NCBI GenBank assembly: GCA_046048055.1
Contig: JBJOGW010000091.1
Span: 1-64,000 of the forward strand
DNA: 64,000 nt
Direction: 5' to 3'
Origin: SYAC01 sp046048055
GTDB lineage: Bacteria; Planctomycetota; Phycisphaerae; Phycisphaerales; SM1A02
Shown here one piece after another: positions 1 to 12,052 of the stretch. Every line of letters begins with the position of its first letter. Within the stretch, counting starts at the first letter, position 1. Both the position numbers and the translations under genes were made by a program. The notes below the pieces were generated by a model that worked only from the letters and a program-made list of their open reading frames with translations, did not search any database and had not been told where the DNA came from.

Positions 1-176
1 GTGGCCACCGTGAGCGCGTCACCGGTGCGACCGCCGAAGGCCGTGTCGGTGCTGCCTCCGCCACCAAACGCGCTGGCCAGCCCGCCACCCTGCGGGCGCT
101 GCACCAGAATGACCAGCACGAGCGCCACGCTGATGGCGATGAAGAGGACGGTCAGAAGGATGAAGAGCGTGCTCAT
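1..176 (-). CDS. secG: Protein translocase subunit SecG (3' part cut by window edge)
   Basis: SecG is the small accessory subunit of the SecYEG inner-membrane translocon. Translation starts at the ATG at 174-176 and runs off the left edge, leaving 58 codons. One membrane segment (about residues 3-24) is followed by the conserved loop VQRPQGGGLASAFGGGG, which is diagnostic of SecG. The second membrane segment should lie outside the window. A GGAG ribosome site at 183-186 sits six bases before the start. The gene begins 16 bases after the tpiA stop, so the two are probably cotranscribed, a tpiA-secG order seen in many bacteria. The loop sequence leaves little doubt about the family. Confidence 0.9.
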   Translation of the reverse strand, partial: MSTLFILLTVLFIAISVALVLVILVQRPQGGGLASAFGGGGSTDTAFGGRTGDALTVA

Positions 177-192
177 GGAATTCTCCGATCTC

Positions 193-981
193 TCAGCCGC
201 GGTGGCCCATGAAGGCCGTGGCCGCGCTTCCAAGAATGGAAGCGAACTCGGCCGCCTTCAGGCTGGCACCACCCACCAATGCCCCCTCGATCTCGGGGTG
301 GGCGAAGAGGCTTGGTGCATTGGCGGCATTCACCGAACCTCCGTACAGGATCCGCACCGCCGCGGAAGAGGAACGATCATACAGGTGTTCCAGGTCCCCA
401 CGGATGGCTGCGTGGGCCGCGGCCGCGTCCTTGGGCGTGGCGCTCACACCGGTTCCGATGGCCCAGACCGGCTCATACGCCACCGTGAGGTCCGCCAGGC
501 GATCCGCCCTGAAACCCTGCAGGGCACCGCGAATCTGACGAGAGACCACCGCCTCCGCCTGCCCGGCCGATCGCTCGGCTGCGGTCTCGCCCACGCAGAG
601 CATCACCTTCAGGCCGCTCTCCAGGGCCATGTGGACCTTCTCGCAGATCAGTCCGTCCGTTTCCTGATGGTCGCGACGCCGCTCCGAATGCCCGATAATC
701 ACCATCGACACCCCAAGATCCACCAGCATCTCCGCGCTGACGTCACCGGTGAACGCACCGTTCGCCTCCCGGGAGCAGTCCTGGGCACCCAGCCGTACCC
801 CGGAATGGCCAAGCGCCCGACCCATCGCCTGCAGGTAAGGAAACGGTGGAAAGATCACCGCCTCCACCCCCTCCACAAGTGGATCGAAGGCGGCGACCAC
901 GGCCTCCACCAGCTCCACGCCGCCGGCAAGATCCCCGTTCATCTTCCAGTTGCCGCCAATCAGCAGACGTCGCGCGCGCAT
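193..981 (-). CDS. tpiA: Triosephosphate isomerase
   Basis: Interconverts dihydroxyacetone phosphate and glyceraldehyde 3-phosphate in glycolysis and gluconeogenesis. The 262-residue product has the usual length. It shows the N-terminal GGNWKMNG (catalytic Lys), IIGHSERRR (electrophilic His), AYEPVWAIGTG (catalytic Glu) and the phosphate-binding LYGGSV near the end. The reading frame stays open 99 bases further upstream into alaS, but ATG at 979-981 is chosen because it starts right at the family N-terminus (MRARRLLIGGNWKMNG). A TACGCT hexamer ending six bases upstream suggests a leaderless transcript. secG follows in the same direction; alaS is divergent after only 36 bases. Confidence 0.97.
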   Translation of the reverse strand: MRARRLLIGGNWKMNGDLAGGVELVEAVVAAFDPLVEGVEAVIFPPFPYLQAMGRALGHSGVRLGAQDCSREANGAFTGDVSAEMLVDLGVSMVIIGHSERRRDHQETDGLICEKVHMALESGLKVMLCVGETAAERSAGQAEAVVSRQIRGALQGFRADRLADLTVAYEPVWAIGTGVSATPKDAAAAHAAIRGDLEHLYDRSSSAAVRILYGGSVNAANAPSLFAHPEIEGALVGGASLKAAEFASILGSAATAFMGHRG

Positions 982-1017
982 GCCGGCAGCGTACCCGCCA
1001 AAACCTAGAATCGCCGG
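982..1017. promoter_or_regulatory. Compact divergent promoter between tpiA and alaS
   Basis: Only 36 bases separate the two divergent ATG codons. On the minus strand TACGCT (988-993) ends six bases before the tpiA ATG. On the plus strand TAGAAT (1006-1011) ends six bases before the alaS ATG. Both fit a -10 element for leaderless mRNA. No good -35 is visible, and with 17-base spacing each -35 would fall on or next to the other gene's -10, so the two promoters should compete. This is inferred from sequence only. Confidence 0.5.
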
Positions 1018-3942
<2,925 letters not shown>

Positions 3943-4007
3943 GCGGGATCATCGGTGGGGCTCCCGCTTCAGCCCGCGACGCCCGTCAGCCGCCGCGGAA
4001 GTCGCGA

Positions 4008-4013
4008 TACCTT
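4008..4013 (+). promoter_or_regulatory. Putative -10 element for leaderless acs
   Basis: TACCTT followed by six bases and the acs ATG at 4020. There is no purine-rich ribosome site between them. It has the same hexamer and spacing as before the EIIA gene at 53555. Confidence 0.45.
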
Positions 4014-4019
4014 CCTCGC

Positions 4020-6017
<1,998 letters not shown>

Positions 6018-6022
6018 AACGC

Positions 6023-6051
6023 GACCGCCCCGCGGGGAGCACGGGGCGGTC
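6023..6051 (+). terminator. GC-rich hairpin after acs
   Basis: A perfect 10-bp stem (gaccgccccg at 6023-6032 with cggggcggtc at 6042-6051) encloses a 9-base loop, starting six bases after the acs stop. No T-run follows, so it is at best a weak intrinsic terminator or an mRNA 3'-end stabiliser. Confidence 0.5.
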
Positions 6052-6600
6052 ACCTGGCGGTCCAGGGACCGCCGTGCCATGAACGTGGGGCTCGACACCG
6101 CTCCGAGCGATCCAGCCTGCAACTGGGCCATCCCGAGGGATGGCCAGGGCCGAGGCCCTTGCCGCTGCCGTCCGCGTGATCCACGGCGGCAGGGCTCGGG
6201 CTGCATCAGGCATCCGGAGAGATGGTTCGGGACGCCATGAGCAGCGAAGTTCCTGCGTTCGGACCAGATCTTCGCGGAGCCTTGATGTCGGCCTTGCGGC
6301 CCGTCGAAGGCCTTGGCTGCCTCGACGTTTCACATACGAACCTGGCTGATCCGCGTGAAATCAAGGCCCCACATGATTCCCAAGCCAAGGTGCGATCGCA
6401 TCTTGCGGACACAGCCGCCTTGTGTTTCATGATTTGCTGATCTAGTATTCGGGCAGGGCGGCGATCCAACGGCTCCGGTTGCACGCAACGACGACTCGAG
6501 GGTTCAATGGGGCCGCCGCACCCACCCCTCGCCACCTCCCTCTGAAGCGGACGAGCCCAATCTCACGACACCGATACCGATCGACCTGCAGGAGCCACCC
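6052..6600. other. Intergenic region upstream of the SulP fusion
   Basis: About 550 bases without a convincing gene. Short open frames here have no recognisable product. The last 180 bases are less GC-rich than the surroundings and hold the candidate promoter at 6420-6448 and the AGGAG ribosome site at 6590-6594. No tRNA or other RNA fold was recognised. Confidence 0.5.
6420..6448 (+). promoter_or_regulatory. Candidate sigma-70 promoter for the SulP-carbonic anhydrase gene
   Basis: TTGTGT (6420-6425), a 17-base spacer and TAGTAT (6443-6448) resemble a vegetative promoter. It would give a 5' leader of roughly 145 bases ending in an AGGAG site. Confidence 0.35.
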
Positions 6601-8886
6601 ATGAACGGCCAAAGCCTCAGCGTTGCCACACCCTCCCCATCCCAGTCCGTGGGTCGCGATCTGATCGCGGGCGTGGTGGTGTTTCTGGTCGCCCTGCCTC
6701 TCTGCCTCGGCATCGCGCTGGCCTCGGGCGCGCCCCTGCTCTCGGGACTGATCGCGGGCGTGATCGGTGGCATCCTGGTCGGAGTCCTGAGCGGATCGCA
6801 CGTCAGCGTGACCGGCCCGGCGGCAGGCCTGGCCGCGATCGTGCTGGCCCAGATCGCGTCCCTCGGATCATTCGAGGCATTCCTGCTTGCCGTGTTCCTG
6901 GCGGGCGGCATCCAACTGGGCTTCGGCCTGTTCAAGGCGGGATTCCTGGCCAACTACTTCCCGACCAACGTGATCAAGGGCCTGCTGGCGGCCATCGGCG
7001 TGCTGCTGATCCTGAAGCAGGTTCCGCACCTTGTGGGTTACGACAAGGATTGGGAAGGAGACATGTCCTTCGCCTCGGGCTCCGGTGGCAACACCTTCAC
7101 CGACCTGATGGCCGCCGCCGAGGCGTTCCTGCCCGGTGCCTTGCTGGTGGGACTGGTCGCGCTGGCGATCCTGGTGGTCTGGGACAGGACCCCGCTCAAG
7201 AAGACCATCGTGCCCAGCCCGCTGGTGGCGGTGGTGGTTGGAACGCTCGTCAGCGAGATGCTGGTCTGGACGGGTTCCGCGTGGCAGGTCGACGCCTCGC
7301 ACCTGGTGAACGTGCCGGTGATCGGTGGCGAGAACTTCGCCTGGTTCGAGCTGCTCCGGATGCCGGACTTCACGCGCGTGTCGGATCCGGCGATCTATGT
7401 GGCGGCGGTCACGCTGGCCATCGTGGCCTCGCTGGAGACGCTGCTGAACATCGAGGCCACCGATCGGCTGGATCCGCAGCGTCGCTGGACGCCGCAGAAC
7501 CGCGAACTGGTGGCTCAGGGGGTCGGCAACATGGCGGCGGGCCTGGTCGGTGGCCTGCCCATGACCTCCGTCATCGTGCGCAGTTCGGTCAACGTGAACG
7601 CCGGCTCCCGCACCAAGCTCTCCTGCATCTTCCACGGCGTGCTGCTGCTGGGCAGCGTGGCCCTGCTGCCGGGGCTGCTCAACCGCATCCCGCTCTCCGC
7701 GCTGGCCGCGGTGCTGGTGGTGACGGGCTTCAAGCTGGCCAGCCCGCAACTGGTGCGTTCCATGTGGCGAGAGGGCACCGCGCAGTTCATCCCCTTCGCG
7801 GTCACCGTGCTGGCGATCGTGTTCACCGACCTGCTGGTGGGCGTGCTGATCGGCCTGGCGACCAGTCTCTCCTTCATCCTCTGGTCCAACCTCAATCGTG
7901 GCTTCCGCGTCATCAAGGAGGAGCACGTGGGCGGAGTGGTGCACCGCGTCGAGCTGGCCAACCAGGCCACCTTCCTGCACCGGGCCCATCTCAACCTGAC
8001 GCTGGGCGAGTTCAAGCCCGGGGACCAGGTGCTGATCGACGCCCGCACCTGCGACTACATCGATCGCGACATCCTGACCACCATCCGCGAGTATGCCCAG
8101 GAGACCGCGCCGGGCCGGGGTGTCAAGATCAGCCTGCTGGGCTTTCAGGATCGCTACCCGCTCCGGGACCTGGTGCAGTACGTGGACGTGAGCACGCGCG
8201 AGGTGCAGTCGCAACTCACCCCCCGTCGGGTGCTGCAGGTGCTGCGCGAGGGCAATGACCGCTTCGTGTCCGGCGATCGTCTGCACCGCGACCTGGCCCG
8301 CCAGGTCGATGCCACCAGCGAAGGCCAGCACCCCATGGCGGTGGTGCTCAGCTGCATCGACTCGCGTGCTCCGGTGGAGATGCTGCTGGACCTGGGCATC
8401 GGCGACGTGTTCAGCGTGCGACTGGCCGGCAACATTCCCAGCCGCAAGGCCCTGGGCAGCATGGAGTTCGCCTGCAAGGTGGCCGGAGCCAAGCTGATCC
8501 TGGTGCTGGGCCACACCCGATGTGGCGCCGTGAAGGCGGCCTGTGACTTCGTGGGGTCCGGCGCCGACGTGGAGAAGGCCACGGGCCTGAAGAACCTGCC
8601 CTTCGTGATCGCGCCCATCGGTGACGCGGTGCGAGCCGAGACCCAGACACGGGACAACCGCACATCGGCCAACGAGGCCTTCGTCGATCGAGTGGCCCGG
8701 CTCAACGTGATTCAGGTGATGCGCCACGTGCGGGAGAGCAGCCCGGCGCTGCGGGCCATGATCGACGCGGGACAGATCGGCATGGTCGGCGGCATGTACG
8801 ACGTGAAGACTGGCCAGGTGGACTTCTTCGACCTGCCCGAAGCCGATGGGCGGCTGGCAGCGGCCGAGGTGGCGACAACGGCCTGA
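6601..8886 (+). CDS. SulP-family anion permease fused to beta-carbonic anhydrase
   Basis: A 761-residue fusion. Residues ~15-430 form a SulP/SLC26-type membrane permease (start GRDLIAGVVVFLVALPLCLG, core SGSHVSVTGPAAGLAAIV, and ASLETLLNIEATDRLDP). Residues ~440-530 resemble a STAS domain. From ~545 a beta-carbonic anhydrase begins. Its zinc-site residues are Cys585 and Asp587/Arg589 in SCIDSR, and His638 and Cys641 in GHTRCGAVKAAC. All are intact, so the enzyme should hydrate CO2. A fused anhydrase suggests bicarbonate as transport substrate, whereas the neighbouring cys genes argue for sulfate; the sequence does not settle this. Start: ATG with AGGAG six bases upstream. Similar fusions are known in other bacteria. 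Confidence 0.9.
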   Translation: MNGQSLSVATPSPSQSVGRDLIAGVVVFLVALPLCLGIALASGAPLLSGLIAGVIGGILVGVLSGSHVSVTGPAAGLAAIVLAQIASLGSFEAFLLAVFLAGGIQLGFGLFKAGFLANYFPTNVIKGLLAAIGVLLILKQVPHLVGYDKDWEGDMSFASGSGGNTFTDLMAAAEAFLPGALLVGLVALAILVVWDRTPLKKTIVPSPLVAVVVGTLVSEMLVWTGSAWQVDASHLVNVPVIGGENFAWFELLRMPDFTRVSDPAIYVAAVTLAIVASLETLLNIEATDRLDPQRRWTPQNRELVAQGVGNMAAGLVGGLPMTSVIVRSSVNVNAGSRTKLSCIFHGVLLLGSVALLPGLLNRIPLSALAAVLVVTGFKLASPQLVRSMWREGTAQFIPFAVTVLAIVFTDLLVGVLIGLATSLSFILWSNLNRGFRVIKEEHVGGVVHRVELANQATFLHRAHLNLTLGEFKPGDQVLIDARTCDYIDRDILTTIREYAQETAPGRGVKISLLGFQDRYPLRDLVQYVDVSTREVQSQLTPRRVLQVLREGNDRFVSGDRLHRDLARQVDATSEGQHPMAVVLSCIDSRAPVEMLLDLGIGDVFSVRLAGNIPSRKALGSMEFACKVAGAKLILVLGHTRCGAVKAACDFVGSGADVEKATGLKNLPFVIAPIGDAVRAETQTRDNRTSANEAFVDRVARLNVIQVMRHVRESSPALRAMIDAGQIGMVGGMYDVKTGQVDFFDLPEADGRLAAAEVATTA

Positions 8887-8889
8887 TCG

Positions 8890-9675
8890 TCAGGGCATCC
8901 CGAGCGTCTTCAGGGCTGATCCCGCCAGCACCAGGGCCAGCGCGGCTCGCAGCCACACCGGCGAGATGCGTCGTGCCAGCAGGCTGCCTGCCAGCACGGC
9001 AGGGATCGAGCCGACAAGCATGCTTGCCAGCATGAAGCCGTCGACAAGGCCCATGATCAGGTAGCCCGAACCCGCCACCACCGCCAGCGGAATCGCATGG
9101 GCGAGGTCGGTGGCCACCAGCCGGTGTGGCGTCATGCGCAGCGGGTACAGGGCCAGCAGCATCACCGTGCCCAGTGCACCGGCCCCCACGCTGGTCAGTG
9201 CCACCAGCAAGCCAAGACAGGCGCCCCCTGCCACGGTCAGGGCCGGCTGGCGTCGCTTGAATCGCTCCGGATCCGCGATGCGTCGACCGCGTGCCAGGGC
9301 GTTGAGCCACGGCCCCAGCAGCAGTCCGACCGCCGTGACCATGATCACCGCTCCGATGGCCTTGGTCAGACCGTCCACTCTGGCCACTGTGGCGCCCAAC
9401 GACACCAGAACCACCACACCCAAGGCCACCGGCAGGCTTCCCGCCCAGAGTCGCCGCACCACCTGCCAGTCCACGTGGCCGCCTCGATGATGAACGGGCA
9501 CAGCCACCAACTTGGTGATGGCCGCGAACCACAGATCGGTTGCCACGGCCGTGGCCGGAGACACGCCGAACACCAGAAGCAGGATCGGGGTCATGAGGGC
9601 GCCTCCGCCCACGCCCGTGAGCCCAACCACCAGTCCGGTGCAGGCACCCGCGATCGCGAAACTGGAGTCAAGCAT
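8890..9675 (-). CDS. TSUP (TauE/SafE) family membrane transporter
   Basis: The 261-residue integral membrane protein has about eight hydrophobic segments and the two family repeats. The first opens with GLVVGLTGVGGGALMTPILLL and the second with GLLVALTSVGAGALGTVMLL; these glycine-rich turns are the family signature. TSUP proteins export sulfite, sulfoacetate or related organosulfur anions. It lies 38 bases downstream of cysQ on the same strand and meets the SulP fusion tail to tail after three bases. That context points to handling of sulfite or another sulfur anion, but the substrate cannot be read from the sequence. Confidence 0.85.
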   Translation of the reverse strand: MLDSSFAIAGACTGLVVGLTGVGGGALMTPILLLVFGVSPATAVATDLWFAAITKLVAVPVHHRGGHVDWQVVRRLWAGSLPVALGVVVLVSLGATVARVDGLTKAIGAVIMVTAVGLLLGPWLNALARGRRIADPERFKRRQPALTVAGGACLGLLVALTSVGAGALGTVMLLALYPLRMTPHRLVATDLAHAIPLAVVAGSGYLIMGLVDGFMLASMLVGSIPAVLAGSLLARRISPVWLRAALALVLAGSALKTLGMP

Positions 9676-9713
9676 GCCGATCGCTCCGTTTCATGGCTGC
9701 ACCCTCGGGCCAG

Positions 9714-10517
9714 TCAGCGGATCAGGCGGTCCAGAGGTGCCGCGCACGCCACGAACTCGGGATTTCGGACGTCAGGCTTGCCGTAGCGGAGCGGCCGGCC
9801 ATCCAGCGTGCAGACCAGCCCCCCAGCCGCCTCGACCACGGCCTGCGCCGCGGCCGTGTCCCATTCGCACGTGGGTCCGAGCCGGGGATAGCAGTGCGCC
9901 GCCCCCTCAGCCACGCGACAGAACTTGAGTGAGCTGCCGGCCTGCACCAACGTGCACGGTCCCAGCCGTTCGATGAAGGCCTGCGTGGCTTCGTTCATGT
10001 GGCTCTTGCTGGCCACCACACGGAGCGGAGCCACGATGTCGCTTGCCACGCGCACGGGAGCCTGCGCGCCGCCACGCTCCACCGTGGATCCGGAACCGGC
10101 GATCCCCACGAAGCACTCGCCCAGCGCCGGCGCATGCACCACACCGGCCACGGCCACTCCCTGCCGCACCAGCGCGATGTTCACGGTGAATTCGCCGTTG
10201 CGGGCGATGAACTCCCGGGTGCCATCAAGCGGATCGATCAGCCAGAACGTTCCGGAGCCCGTGCGGTGGGCCAGCGACGCCTCATCCTCCTCGCTCACCA
10301 CCGGGATGGTGGGCGTCCAGGCCGCCAAGGCCGTCACGATCACCCGGTGTGCGGCCAGGTCTGCGGCGGTCAGCGGCGAGTCGTCCGCCTTCCGCTTGAT
10401 CTGGGCGGCTTCCGCCCCCCGCTCGTAAATGGCCAAGATCGCCTCTCCAGCCGCCTTGGCGATATCTGCGAGGCGGCCGGCAAGTTCCGATTCCGAGATT
10501 TCCACTTGACGCGTCAT
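9714..10517 (-). CDS. cysQ: 3'(2'),5'-bisphosphate nucleotidase CysQ
   Basis: Hydrolyses PAP (and PAPS) to AMP, relieving the inhibition PAP causes during sulfate assimilation. The 267-residue protein belongs to the inositol-monophosphatase fold. Metal-site motifs are present: VSEEDEAS (Glu-Glu-Asp), WLIDPLDGTREF and the C-terminal WDTAAAQAVVEAAGG. The loop GTREFIARNGEFTVNIAL is typical of CysQ rather than inositol phosphatase. The gene is divergent from cysD, which makes the function coherent. The ATG at 10515-10517 directly precedes the family N-terminus and lies next to an AT-rich control region. No Shine-Dalgarno site is obvious. Confidence 0.94.
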   Translation of the reverse strand: MTRQVEISESELAGRLADIAKAAGEAILAIYERGAEAAQIKRKADDSPLTAADLAAHRVIVTALAAWTPTIPVVSEEDEASLAHRTGSGTFWLIDPLDGTREFIARNGEFTVNIALVRQGVAVAGVVHAPALGECFVGIAGSGSTVERGGAQAPVRVASDIVAPLRVVASKSHMNEATQAFIERLGPCTLVQAGSSLKFCRVAEGAAHCYPRLGPTCEWDTAAAQAVVEAAGGLVCTLDGRPLRYGKPDVRNPEFVACAAPLDRLIR

Positions 10518-10618
10518 GCAATGAGATCAATATTTATTGCTACCATTCAACTATGAGATAGGTTATCGTGTAACTTGATCCATGCAAATGCATATTGCGA
10601 CAATCATGGAACTCGGGC
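10518..10618. promoter_or_regulatory. AT-rich divergent control region between cysQ and cysD
   Basis: About 100 bases, much more AT-rich than the flanks, between two divergent sulfur-assimilation genes. It contains the dyad ATGCA-AA-TGCAT (10582-10593), a possible operator. Several TA-rich hexamers (for example around 10530-10537) could serve as -10 elements for either side, and none clearly stands out. Confidence 0.4.
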
Positions 10619-12052
10619 ATGCCTGACCTTTGTGGCCTGAACGAGCCCAAGGTGTGGGACACCGATTCGGCGTTTCAGCACCTGAAGGCAACGGAGGGCT
10701 GTGGCAGCAAGCGAACCGCCGAGCGTCGACTGCACGCATTGGGAGTCCTGCCCGCACCGATCGCCGTCGGCGATCTCCGCGACGAGCTGGATCGACCAAT
10801 CACCCGAATGCTGCTGGACTGGGAGCTTGAGGAGGCCCGCAGCAAGCGACGACTCGTGCTCTTCGCGCGATGGCACACGCTGCCCGGAGGCACCGCCTGT
10901 CTGGTGGCGCAGGATGCCCGCGGCGCCAACTTCTGGGTGCCGATGACCACCGCACAGCCGACGCAGACGGACCTCAGCCACGCGATCGAGCGCCTGCGTG
11001 ATCACGCAGGCAAGCCGTTGGCCATCTTCCCGAGCGGGTCGCTGTGCGACTCGTGCCGCACCATGCAGCCGATCGAGGGCGTGCAACTGGACATGCTGGC
11101 CTATGCGCCGGTGCTGGCCATGGGAGTCTCACCACCCTCGCATCGTCGCACCAGCCACGCGTCACACCTGGACCGGCTGGAGGCCGAGAGCATCCACATC
11201 ATCCGCGAGGCCGTGGCCGAGGCGGACAACCCCGTCATGCTGCATTCGCTGGGCAAAGACAGCTCGGTCATGAGCCACCTGGCCCGCAAGGCGTTCTTTC
11301 CGGCTCCGCCCCCCTTTCCGCTGCTGCACATCGACACCCGCTGGAAATTCCGCGAGATGTACCTGTTCCGCGAGTGGATGGCGGGACAGGGCGGCTTTCG
11401 GATGCTGCGGCACGTGAATCCCGAGGCGATCGAGCGTGACATCAACCCGTTTGACCACGGCTCGCAGCTGCACACCGACATCACCAAGACCGTGGGACTG
11501 AAGCAGGCCCTGGACATGCACCGCTTCGATGTGGCCTTCGGCGGCGCCCGACGCGACGAGGAGAAGAGCCGGGCCAAGGAGCGCGTGTTCAGCTTCCGGA
11601 CCGCCACGCACGCCTGGGATCCCAAGAACCAGCGACCCGAACTCTGGAACCTCTACAACGCCCGCAAGCGCCCCGGTGAAAGCATCCGGGTCTTCCCGCT
11701 GTCCAACTGGACCGAACTGGACGTGTGGAGCTACGTGCTGCGCGAGGGCATCCCCGTGGTGCCGCTGTACTTCGCCCGGGAGCGGCCCGTGGTCAACCGC
11801 GACGGCACGCTGCTGATGGTGGACGACGACCGGATGCGCCTGCTTCCGGGCGAGCGCATCGAACGAAGACGGGTCCGGTTCCGCACCCTTGGCTGCTACC
11901 CGCTGACCGGTGCCGTGGAGTCATCGGCCACCACGCTGGAGGACATCGTGCTTGAGCTGCTGCAGTCACGGCAGTCGGAACGGCAGGGCCGCGTGATCGA
12001 TCATGACTCGGCCGCCAGCATGGAGAAGAAGAAGCGCGAGGGCTACTTCTGA
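10619..12052 (+). CDS. cysD: Sulfate adenylyltransferase subunit 2 (CysD) with a 182-residue N-terminal extension
   Basis: With CysN, makes APS from ATP and sulfate. Residues ~183-477 are a complete CysD: HLDRLEAESIHIIREAVAE, PP-loop HSLGKDSSVMSHLARKAF (residues 209-226), LHIDTRWKFREMY, GARRDEEKSRAKER and the C-terminal SAASMEKKKREGYF. Residues 1-182 have no counterpart in ordinary CysD of about 300 residues. They include a CDSC pair (Cys143, Cys146) and read as normal coding sequence with GC-rich third positions. I do not recognise the domain. ATG at 10619 has a weak GGA eight bases upstream; an in-frame TTG at 10595 is an alternative. The stop overlaps the cysNC start (TGATG). Confidence 0.88.
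   Translation: MPDLCGLNEPKVWDTDSAFQHLKATEGCGSKRTAERRLHALGVLPAPIAVGDLRDELDRPITRMLLDWELEEARSKRRLVLFARWHTLPGGTACLVAQDARGANFWVPMTTAQPTQTDLSHAIERLRDHAGKPLAIFPSGSLCDSCRTMQPIEGVQLDMLAYAPVLAMGVSPPSHRRTSHASHLDRLEAESIHIIREAVAEADNPVMLHSLGKDSSVMSHLARKAFFPAPPPFPLLHIDTRWKFREMYLFREWMAGQGGFRMLRHVNPEAIERDINPFDHGSQLHTDITKTVGLKQALDMHRFDVAFGGARRDEEKSRAKERVFSFRTATHAWDPKNQRPELWNLYNARKRPGESIRVFPLSNWTELDVWSYVLREGIPVVPLYFARERPVVNRDGTLLMVDDDRMRLLPGERIERRRVRFRTLGCYPLTGAVESSATTLEDIVLELLQSRQSERQGRVIDHDSAASMEKKKREGYF

Noticed and set aside
6222..6440. 72-codon open frame in the acs/SulP gap
   Set aside because: No similarity, no start signal, and it ends in the candidate promoter region.
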